The notes under the pieces are model-generated. The model was not told the origin of the DNA and made no database searches. It was given only the letters and a program-made list of their open reading frames with translations. 64,000 bases of DNA from assembly GCF_018070025.1 (NCBI RefSeq), contig NZ_JAGPYQ010000001.1, forward strand, positions 6,696,001 to 6,760,000, in the 5' to 3' direction. The stretch is from Streptomyces liliiviolaceus (lineage in GTDB: Bacteria > Actinomycetota > Actinomycetes > Streptomycetales > Streptomycetaceae). The number at the start of each line of letters is the position of its first letter. The first letter of the stretch is position 1. Made by a program: the position numbers and the translations under genes. This document shows positions 57,376-64,000 of the stretch, piece by piece.

Positions 57376-59481
57376 GTGCTCAACAGGATCGCCAGGGCGT
57401 CGACACGCCGGCCACTGACCGTGATCGGCCTCTGGCTGCTGTTCCTGCTGCTCGGCTTCGGCCTCGGCACAGGCGTCTTCGCCCGCCTCAGCGACTCCGT
57501 ACCGGACGTCCCCGGCACCGAGTCGGACCGCGCGTCGGAGTACCTCGACGGCATCGACCCGGCCGGCGAGTCGATCACCGCGGTGGTCGCGGGAAAGGCC
57601 GTCTCGGACAACGCACTGCGCACCCAGGTGGAAGCCGCCGTCACCGACCTCCGCGGCATCGCGAACATCGCCGCCGTACCGGATCCGTACACCACGCGGG
57701 GCCTCCTGGCGGAGGACGGCCGGGCACTCGTCATCCCGGTCACCCTGAAGGGCGGTCTCGACGACGACGCCGAGGAACAGGTCCTGGACGCCGCCAGTGA
57801 CCGTATCCACCAGATCAGGGCACCCGACGTCCACGTGAGCGGCGGCCCCCTGCTCGGGCAGCAGCTCGGCGAACGGGCCCAGCAGGACGTGGCCCGCGCG
57901 GAGATCATCTCCCTGCCCGTGGTCCTCGTCCTGCTGCTCCTGATCTTCGGCGGCTTCCGCGCCGCCGGGCTGCCCCTGGTGGTCGCGGTCAGCGGCGTCG
58001 CGGGCGCGTTCCTGGCCCTGTTCGGCTTCAGCCAGTTCACCGACATCTCCGTGTACGCGATCCAGGTGACCACGATGCTCGGCCTCGGACTCGCCGTGGA
58101 CTACGCCCTGTTGATGGTGGTCCGCTTCCGCGAGGAACGCCGGAGCACCGACGACGTCGTGGAGGCCGTGCACCGCACGGTGGCCGGCGCCGGACGCACG
58201 GTCCTGTTCTCCGGTCTGACCGTGGCCGTCAGCCTCACCGGTCTGCTGGTCTTCCCCAGCATCTTCCTGCGCAGCATGGGCTTCGCCGTGGCCGCCGTGG
58301 TGGTCATCGACATGCTGGCCGCGCTCACCCTGCTCCCCGCCCTGCTGGCCCGCTTCGGCGGAAAGATCGCCCCCGCCAGGGACAAGCCGGCCGAGGAGGA
58401 GGGCCGGGTCTTCGCCCGGCTGGCCCGGTTCGCCACCGGCCGCCCGGTCGTCGTCACCGTCGCCTCCGTCGCCGCCCTGCTCGTCCTGGCCCTGCCCGCC
58501 ACCGGTATGAAGATCAATATCGGGGACGCCCAGCAGTTGCCGACGAGCACGGAGGCACGCCGACTGGACGACACCATCGGGGCCCACTTCCCTCCGGGCA
58601 CCGGCGTCTCGAAGGTGACCGTGGTCCTGGAACCGGGCACCGACACCGCGACGGCCGAGCGGATCAGGGCGCTCTCCCCCGGCACCGGGTCGCGTGAACT
58701 GCCGGGCGGCACCACGGTGCTGAGCATGCAGCCCAGCGGCAGCGCGGACGGGAAGGCGGCGACCGACCTCGTCCAGCGGGTACGGGAGGTGCGCGGCGAC
58801 GAGCCCGTACAGGTCACCGGTGTCGCGGCCCGGCTCGTGGACTTCCGGGCGATGCTCGGCGACCGGGCACCCTGGGCCGCCGTCACCGTCCTCGCCGGGA
58901 TCTTCCTCCTGCTCTTCGCGTTCACCGGCTCGGTCCTGATCCCGCTGCGCACGATCTTCACGACCCTGCTCAGCCTGGGCGCCGCGCTGGGTGTGGTGGT
59001 CTGGGTGTTCCAGGACGGGCATCTGGCCTCGGCGCTGGGCTCGCAGGAACTCGGCGCGCTGAGCCTGACGGCACCCCCGCTGATCATCGCGATCGCCTTC
59101 GGACTGGCCATGGACTACGAGTTGTTCATCCTGGCCCGGATGCGCGAGACCTGGCTGCGCACGGGGGACGCGCAGGACGCGGTCGTCACCGGTCTGCGCC
59201 GCTCCGGCCGGGTCGTGAGCTGTGCGGCGCTGCTGCTCGCGGTCGTCTTCGGCGCCTTCATGACGGGAGGCTTCGCCCCCATCCTGCAGATCGGCCTCGG
59301 TCTGACGCTCGCCGTGCTGATCGACGCGACGCTCGTCCGGATGCTGCTCGTCCCGGCGACGATGGCGCTGCTGGGCCGGCGCGCCTGGTGGGCGCCGAAG
59401 CGTCTGCGCCGGGCGCATGACCGTTTCGGCCTGCACGAGGAGGCTCCGCCCGCCGCACCCGAACTCACCAAGCAGCACTGA
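57376..59481 (+). CDS. MMPL-family (RND-type) exporter
   Basis: 701 residues from GTG 57376 (GGGAGG upstream). Two halves, each a leading helix, an extracellular loop and five further helices, with the charged helix motif LGLGLAVDYALLMVVRFREE (Asp-Tyr) and its second-half match IAIAFGLAMDYELFILARMRE. MMPL proteins export lipids or small molecules by proton antiport. Convergent with the AMP-ligase gene. Confidence 0.93.
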   Translation: MLNRIARASTRRPLTVIGLWLLFLLLGFGLGTGVFARLSDSVPDVPGTESDRASEYLDGIDPAGESITAVVAGKAVSDNALRTQVEAAVTDLRGIANIAAVPDPYTTRGLLAEDGRALVIPVTLKGGLDDDAEEQVLDAASDRIHQIRAPDVHVSGGPLLGQQLGERAQQDVARAEIISLPVVLVLLLLIFGGFRAAGLPLVVAVSGVAGAFLALFGFSQFTDISVYAIQVTTMLGLGLAVDYALLMVVRFREERRSTDDVVEAVHRTVAGAGRTVLFSGLTVAVSLTGLLVFPSIFLRSMGFAVAAVVVIDMLAALTLLPALLARFGGKIAPARDKPAEEEGRVFARLARFATGRPVVVTVASVAALLVLALPATGMKINIGDAQQLPTSTEARRLDDTIGAHFPPGTGVSKVTVVLEPGTDTATAERIRALSPGTGSRELPGGTTVLSMQPSGSADGKAATDLVQRVREVRGDEPVQVTGVAARLVDFRAMLGDRAPWAAVTVLAGIFLLLFAFTGSVLIPLRTIFTTLLSLGAALGVVVWVFQDGHLASALGSQELGALSLTAPPLIIAIAFGLAMDYELFILARMRETWLRTGDAQDAVVTGLRRSGRVVSCAALLLAVVFGAFMTGGFAPILQIGLGLTLAVLIDATLVRMLLVPATMALLGRRAWWAPKRLRRAHDRFGLHEEAPPAAPELTKQH

Positions 59482-59497
59482 GACAGCGGCAGTCGTC

Positions 59498-59524
59498 GGC
59501 CCCGGTTCCTCCCGGACCGGGGCC
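59498..59524. terminator. Terminator between convergent MMPL and AMP-ligase genes
   Basis: GGCCCCGGT (59498-59506) pairs with ACCGGGGCC (59516-59524), extended by two weaker pairs. Confidence 0.75.
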
Positions 59525-59556
59525 CTCGCCATGGCCTGGCCCGGCCCCCAAGGCGG

Positions 59557-61029
59557 CTATCCCCCGGCGATCAGCCGTCTCTTGTCCGGCTTCCCCGCGG
59601 GCGTGACCGGTACCTCCCCGATGAGGTTCAGGCGGGTCGGCGCGCTCGCCTCCTCCAGGTGTGCCGTCACCCACGCGCGCAGTTCGGGCAGCTCCGGGAG
59701 GTGTCCCTCGGCGGGTACGACGAAGGCGTGGACCGCTTCGCCGGTGTCGTCGTCGGGGACGCCGACGACGTACGCCTCGGCCACCGAGGGATGGGTGGCG
59801 AGCAGTCGTTCGACGGGGCCGGCGTAGTAGAGGTTGGCGTTGACGATGATCACGTCGCGGGTCCTGCCCGTGAGCCACAGCCGGCCCTCCGGGTCGAGCC
59901 GGCCGAGGTCGCGGGTGCGGACCCAGCCGTCGGTGAACACCTCGGCGGTGAGGGCGGGTTCGCGCCAGTAGCCGACGCTCTGTCCCGGGGTCCGGACGAA
60001 GAGTTCGCCGTCGGTGCCGGGCGGGACGGGGCGGCCCGAGGCGTCCCGGATCTCCAGGTCGACGGGCGGCACGCCCAGCGAACCCGGCTCGTCCTCGGGG
60101 GTGGCCATGGAGATCATGCCGGTCTCGGTCTGGCCGTATCCGTGGAAGACGACCGGGCCGAGTACGTCGGAGGCCTCACGGAGTCGGCCCGGCTCCAGTG
60201 GGGAGCCTGACACCATCAGGGCGCGCAGGCTGGTGAGGTCGGCGGGTGACGTGCGCTGGCCTGCCGTGAGTTTCCGCAGGCGGGCCACGGTGATGACGCT
60301 CGCGGTGGCGCGGTGGCGCTCGATACCGTCGCGGAGATCCGGCTGTCCGGCGGTCACCAGGGTGCCGCCGGCGGCGAGGGTGAGGAGTCCGTACTCCATC
60401 ATCACCTGGCTGGCCAGGGTGCCGAACACCAGGAAGCGGTCCAGCCGTGCGGCGAGCGCGCGGACGGCGGGCGGCCAGGCCTGCGGTCGGAGCGCCCAGG
60501 CCGCGGTCATCGCCGCATAGGTCTGCGCGCACGCCTTCGGGACGCCGGTGCTGCCGCTGGTGTGGATGAGCCGGGCGATGTCCTCCGGCCGGGCCAAGGG
60601 TCGTGGACGGAGGCCGTCGTCCGGTGCCGACAGCAGGTCGTCCAGGGCGAGGACCTTCCCCGGCCGGTCCGTGTTTGTGCTTGTGTCCGTGTCCGCGTCC
60701 GTGCCGGCCGTCCGGTCGGTGACCGTGAAGTCGGTGTCAGCGAGCAGGTGTTGTCGCTGACGTGGCGTCAGGCCGGGTCGTACGCCCACGACACGGGCGC
60801 CGACGGCGTGCGCCGCGACGATCGCGGCGAACGCCTCCGGGCTCACGCCGAGCAGCAGGGCGACTTCGTCACCGGGGCCGATGCCGTGCGCGCGCAGCCC
60901 GTTGGTCGCGCGCCGTACCGTTGCGAGCAGTTCGGCCGCGGTGACGACCCGGTCGGCGTGCTCGAACACCGGACGGCGGCCCGCCGTTTCGAGGAGGTCG
61001 AGGAGCCGGCCGGGGAACTGCTCAGTCAA
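59557..61029 (-). CDS. AMP-dependent ligase/adenylating enzyme
   Basis: 490 residues. A3 motif LIHTSGSTGVPKACAQTY, A5 motif GYGQTETGMISM, A7/A8 region YWREPALTAEVFTDGWVRTRDLGRLDPEGRLWLTGRTRDVIIVN and terminal lysine PVTPAGKPDKRRL. The short form without a carrier domain resembles the acyl-CoA/aryl ligases in natural-product clusters. An Asp/Thr tract (TDADTDTSTNTD) near residue 110 is encoded by a low-complexity repeat. Start TTG overlaps the stop of the flavoenzyme gene by 8 bases. Confidence 0.9.
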   Translation of the reverse strand: MTEQFPGRLLDLLETAGRRPVFEHADRVVTAAELLATVRRATNGLRAHGIGPGDEVALLLGVSPEAFAAIVAAHAVGARVVGVRPGLTPRQRQHLLADTDFTVTDRTAGTDADTDTSTNTDRPGKVLALDDLLSAPDDGLRPRPLARPEDIARLIHTSGSTGVPKACAQTYAAMTAAWALRPQAWPPAVRALAARLDRFLVFGTLASQVMMEYGLLTLAAGGTLVTAGQPDLRDGIERHRATASVITVARLRKLTAGQRTSPADLTSLRALMVSGSPLEPGRLREASDVLGPVVFHGYGQTETGMISMATPEDEPGSLGVPPVDLEIRDASGRPVPPGTDGELFVRTPGQSVGYWREPALTAEVFTDGWVRTRDLGRLDPEGRLWLTGRTRDVIIVNANLYYAGPVERLLATHPSVAEAYVVGVPDDDTGEAVHAFVVPAEGHLPELPELRAWVTAHLEEASAPTRLNLIGEVPVTPAGKPDKRRLIAGG

Positions 61030-62566
61030 GGCAGGCCTTCACGAACGCCGCGAGCGGCTGGTGGTGGACCGCCGGGATGTCCCACTCGTTCTCCAGGTTC
61101 TCCGCCAGATGGTGGGTGGCGCTCAGGACACCGTCGCGGTAGTGGCGTACGACGGGGTGGAGATAGCTGGAGTCCATCGCGTGCTCGACGTCGTTCTCGG
61201 TCACGCGCGGGACGGTGACGTCGAACGGGTCGACGCCGTCGTGGTCGGCCCCGTACTCCAGGTCGACGACGAACCGGTGTGCGGCGGGTCCGAGGCCGCC
61301 GTCGGCGGCGTACGCGAGCGGGACCTCCTCCTGGTAGGTGGCCCGGTCGGCGTCCACGGTGATCACGTCGCCGAGGACTCCGAACTGCTGCCACAGGGCG
61401 GAGGAGCGGTTGACGCGGGCTACGACGGCGTCGGCGATCGCGTCCGGTGCCGCGGTGAGCGACCGGGCAGGCCAGGGCTCGTCGTGGTGGCGGGTACCGA
61501 GGATGCGGTACAGGGCGCGCACCCCGTAGCGGAAGCCGTGGACGAAGCCGCTGGTGCCCCTCTTGAAGTCGCGCTGCTGGGTGAGCGTGCCGGCGAAGTG
61601 GAGGTCTGGTACGTTCACCGACTCGTAGGCGGAGTTCTGTTCGGGGAAGCGCCCGTCGATGACGAGGGCGGGACGGCAGGTCTCGTCGAAGGCGTCGGCG
61701 TCGAAGCGGAATCCGGCGCACAGGATGATCCGGTCGTAGAGCAGTTCGCGCAGCCGTTCCGTGGTGCGGGCATAGCGGAAGGTGACGTGGAACCTGCCGT
61801 CGGACGTCTTCTCGATGTTCTCCACGGTTCCGTCCAGGACGGCGTTCTGCGACTTGAGCTGGTAGCTGTCCAGGAAGTTGTTGTTCACCGCGCGCAGATG
61901 CCCGACGAAGTGGGTCTTCCACGCCATCTTGAGGGAGTGCGGGCCTGCCACGTGGATGACCGCGGCCTTCGTCATGAGGCCCTCGGCGGTCTCGAAGGCG
62001 GAGTTGCCCTTGCCGACGACGAGCACCCGTTGGTTGACGAGGGAGGCCGGGTCGGGGTCGAACTCGTCGTACCGCTCGGCGAGTTCGATGCCGGGGATGG
62101 CCGGCTCGTTGAGGCGGGAGACGCCGGTCGCCACGACGAGCCGCCGTGCCTGCCAGTCCTGGCCTGCGGCGTCGCGGAGCGTGAACACGCCGTCCGCGCG
62201 GGAGACCCGGACGACGTCCGTGCCGTACTCGACCCGGACGCCGGTACGGTCGGCGAAGTCGGCCAGGTAGCGTACGAAATCGTCGGCTCGGGGGAAGTAC
62301 TCCTCGCTGTACCGGGTGAACAGCAGGTCCGGGTCGCCGCTGAGGAGCGAGTTCCAGTCCATCCGGAGGTTGAGTTCGGGGTCGGTGTAGCCGGTGTTCA
62401 CCTTGTTGATCGATATCAGCTGTCGATGTCGGGGGAACCTGGTGAAGAACGTGCCGGGCCCCTCTCCCCGCTCCAGGACGAGGTAGTCCCGTCCGTCACG
62501 TTCCAGGAGAGCGGCGAGCTGAAGTCCGGCCGGTCCGGCCCCGATGATCAGGTAATCGCGCACCAT
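61022..62566 (-). CDS. FAD-dependent oxidoreductase (flavin monooxygenase/FOXRED2-like)
   Basis: 514 residues. N-terminal FAD motif YLIIGAGPAGLQLAALLE and internal NAD(P)-binding LVVGKGNSAFETAEGL. Contains RQLISINKVNTGYTDPELNLRMDWNSLLSG, characteristic of this FMO-like family. Could hydroxylate or oxidise the product of the adjacent ligase. Co-transcribed with the ligase downstream; 175 bases downstream of the antiporter gene. Confidence 0.9.
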   Translation of the reverse strand: MVRDYLIIGAGPAGLQLAALLERDGRDYLVLERGEGPGTFFTRFPRHRQLISINKVNTGYTDPELNLRMDWNSLLSGDPDLLFTRYSEEYFPRADDFVRYLADFADRTGVRVEYGTDVVRVSRADGVFTLRDAAGQDWQARRLVVATGVSRLNEPAIPGIELAERYDEFDPDPASLVNQRVLVVGKGNSAFETAEGLMTKAAVIHVAGPHSLKMAWKTHFVGHLRAVNNNFLDSYQLKSQNAVLDGTVENIEKTSDGRFHVTFRYARTTERLRELLYDRIILCAGFRFDADAFDETCRPALVIDGRFPEQNSAYESVNVPDLHFAGTLTQQRDFKRGTSGFVHGFRYGVRALYRILGTRHHDEPWPARSLTAAPDAIADAVVARVNRSSALWQQFGVLGDVITVDADRATYQEEVPLAYAADGGLGPAAHRFVVDLEYGADHDGVDPFDVTVPRVTENDVEHAMDSSYLHPVVRHYRDGVLSATHHLAENLENEWDIPAVHHQPLAAFVKACLD

Positions 62567-62643
62567 GGGCGGGACGTTAGTGCCGCCAGATCAGAAGGCT
62601 CTGAGATTGCCGGCCGACGACTGCCGACTGTCGGCTGTCGGCT

Positions 62644-62671
62644 GCCGGTTGCCGGTTGCCGGTTGCCGGTT
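62644..62671. repeat. Four tandem copies of a 7-bp unit
   Basis: GCCGGTT repeats four times, inside a longer region of GCCG/TGTCGGC variants (about 62608-62700). Confidence 0.85.
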
Positions 62672-62710
62672 GCCGACTGTCGGCTGCCGGCCGTCGCGGC
62701 CCGGGCCGCG

Positions 62711-62755
62711 GCGGATCAGGCGTGCACGGGCCCGCCGCGGATCAGGCGTGCACGG
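62711..62755. repeat. 26-bp-spaced duplication of the antiporter gene end
   Basis: GCGGATCAGGCGTGCACGG occurs at 62711-62729 and 62737-62755. The second copy carries the last codons and stop of the antiporter gene. Confidence 0.9.
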
Positions 62756-64000
62756 ACCCCGCCCCGGTCGAGGTCGAGGAGGGGGCCTCCGTGTCGGCGG
62801 TCTTCTCCGTCGGGGACATACGGCGTTCGATGTGCTCGGGCAGGGCCAGCCGGTACAGCGGCACGGCACCCGCGGTGGTGAGCACCGCGACCAGGACGAG
62901 CATGGAGAAGACGTTCTTGTTGATCATGCCTTGGGCGAGGCCGATGTTGATGAAGATCAGGATCATCAGGCCGCGGGCGTTCATCAGGGCGCCCACCGCC
63001 CACGACTCACGCCGGCTGAAACCGATGCCGCGCATGGCGAGGGCGCACCCGATGTACTTGCCGGTGAACCCGGCCGCGAGGATCAGCAGGAACATGCCGA
63101 ACATGGCCCAGCCGGTGACTCCGCCCAGTTCGGTGTTGAGGCCGGAGAAGGTGAAGAAGACGGGCAGGAGCAGCACGCAGACGAGGTCCATCATGCGGCT
63201 GTGCAGAGCCTGGCGGAAAGCCTCGTTCCTGGGCATGGCCAGTCCGGCGACGAAGCCTCCGAAGACCGAGTAGATGCCGATCCAATCGGTGAACCAGCCG
63301 GCGAGCAGCACGATGCCGACGACGAGGTACATCTGGTCGAAGCCGAACAGGCCGGTGCGCTCGACCCGTTCGCCCATCGGACGCAGCAGCCGCGCCACGA
63401 CGGTGAGCATCACGACGGTGAAGAGGACGGTGAGGCCGATGGTCCGCAGGGCGTGCGGCAGTCCGGCGCCGGTGTGCATGGCGGACAGCACGGCGAGGAA
63501 GCACCAGGCCGCGGCGTCGTCGACGGAGGCGCCCAGGAGGGTCATGCGGCCGAGCGGCGAGTTCTCCAGTCCGCGTTCGTAGAGGATGCGGGCGAGCATC
63601 GGGAAGGCGGTGATGGACAGGGCGCCGCCGAGGAAGAGGGCGAACTCGAAGGAGGAGACGTCGGGTTCGGAGAGGCGGTCGTGGAGGAGATAGCCCGTCG
63701 CGGCGCCGAGCAGCAGCGAGGGGACGATGCCGGACACGGCCAGCACGGCCGCGTTCTTGGTGTCCTTCCTGCCGTTTCCCGCCGTGCGGTCGAGGCCGAC
63801 GCCGACCAGGAACATGAAGAGGGTCAGGCCGAGGGTGCTCAGCACGTACAGGATGGGTTTCACCTCTGGGGTGAAGACGGCTTTCTGGGCCTCGGGGAAG
63901 AGGGCGCCGAACAGCGTGGGGCCCAGCAGGACGCCGGCCACCATCTCGCCGAGCACGCGTGGCTGCTTCACCCACAGGGCGAGACGGCCGCAGACGGCGG
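62742..64000 (-). CDS. Cation/proton antiporter (CPA2/KefB-like), partial at right edge
   Basis: At least 419 residues are visible; the reading frame continues past 64000 (upstream residues AVCGRLALWVKQPRVLGEM), so the true start is outside the window. The first visible part is VKQPRVLGEMVAGVLLGPTLFG, the typical start of the CPA2 transporter core, followed by about eleven hydrophobic segments and the motif ALSITAFPMLARIL with the discontinuous helix signature. A disordered Ser/Thr C-terminal tail replaces the TrkA-N domain seen in larger members. Such antiporters often accompany specialised-metabolite clusters. Confidence 0.9.
   Translation of the reverse strand, partial: AVCGRLALWVKQPRVLGEMVAGVLLGPTLFGALFPEAQKAVFTPEVKPILYVLSTLGLTLFMFLVGVGLDRTAGNGRKDTKNAAVLAVSGIVPSLLLGAATGYLLHDRLSEPDVSSFEFALFLGGALSITAFPMLARILYERGLENSPLGRMTLLGASVDDAAAWCFLAVLSAMHTGAGLPHALRTIGLTVLFTVVMLTVVARLLRPMGERVERTGLFGFDQMYLVVGIVLLAGWFTDWIGIYSVFGGFVAGLAMPRNEAFRQALHSRMMDLVCVLLLPVFFTFSGLNTELGGVTGWAMFGMFLLILAAGFTGKYIGCALAMRGIGFSRRESWAVGALMNARGLMILIFINIGLAQGMINKNVFSMLVLVAVLTTAGAVPLYRLALPEHIERRMSPTEKTADTEAPSSTSTGAGSVHA

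Noticed and set aside
56823..57800. Proline/arginine-rich protein with 24-residue repeats
   Set aside because: The repeats arise from the 72-bp DNA array, which is noncoding at other copies of the family; it runs into the MMPL gene in the wrong frame.
57013..59532. Minus-strand open frame of 839 codons opposite the MMPL gene
   Set aside because: Antisense shadow of the MMPL gene: Gln/Glu/Asp/His-rich, no motif; the repeat array extends it.

Overview
The window is high-GC actinobacterial chromosome, almost certainly Streptomyces. It has very strong third-position GC, many GTG starts and ATGA/GTGA gene couplings. It also carries families typical of the genus: an AfsR/SARP regulator, a LuxR-type large ATPase, DUF2510 proteins, MmyB-type and XRE/ImmA/DUF6545-type proteins, and dispersed intergenic repeats with the core GGGGCGCGGGGAACTGCGCG. 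No rRNA, tRNA, CRISPR, transposase or phage gene was seen. About 49 genes are called; the last one runs off the right edge, and the repeat array at the left edge continues outside the window.

Layout. 0-0.65 kb: array of inverted-repeat units. 0.65-6.2 kb: a large LuxR-family-type ATPase without its DNA-binding domain, then an MFS transporter coupled to anhydro-N-acetylmuramic acid kinase. 6.3-13.1 kb: a DUF2510 protein, a TetR repressor divergent (across a 20-bp perfect inverted repeat) from a PAP2 phosphatase/DMT transporter pair, a scramblase-like protein and a Tat-exported phospholipase C. 13.3-19.5 kb: an AfsR-type regulator with a TTA codon, then an ECF sigma factor gene downstream of two secreted lipoproteins. 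19.8-26.4 kb: a vanillate-demethylase-like Rieske system with a tiny extra gene, an IclR repressor, and a nitrate/taurine-type ABC importer; two identical-type palindromes lie in the IclR/ABC divergent promoter. 26.4-29.8 kb: a stand-alone MmyB-type ligand-binding protein divergent from a coupled XRE / ImmA-like peptidase / membrane protein set, the last with a TTA codon. 30-35.8 kb: an alpha/beta hydrolase, a small protein, the PptT/PptH pair (phosphopantetheinyl transferase and its opposing hydrolase), an ATP-grasp enzyme and a sulfotransferase. 36-48.8 kb: a glycan-utilisation locus made of two divergent transcription units (DeoR, GH4, GH38; and PfkB kinase, ABC sugar importer, GH2). 49-54.8 kb: a degradative region with PaaX, an SDR/amidohydrolase/acyl-CoA ligase operon, MarR and IclR. 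54.9-59.5 kb: a two-component system, a 72-bp tandem repeat array and an MMPL exporter. 59.6-64 kb: an AMP-ligase, a flavin oxidoreductase and a cation/proton antiporter, possibly the edge of a specialised-metabolite cluster.

The strongest unexplained signals are: (i) the coupled XRE-ImmA-membrane protein set with bldA dependence implied by a TTA codon; (ii) well-formed operators beside TetR, IclR, DeoR and MarR genes; (iii) repeat units that directly follow, or supply, stop codons; (iv) three genes whose last codons plus stop are tandemly duplicated; (v) a conserved-looking 56-residue Cys/His protein translationally coupled between the two vanillate-demethylase-like genes. All functions are assigned from recognisable sequence motifs only; no database search was run.
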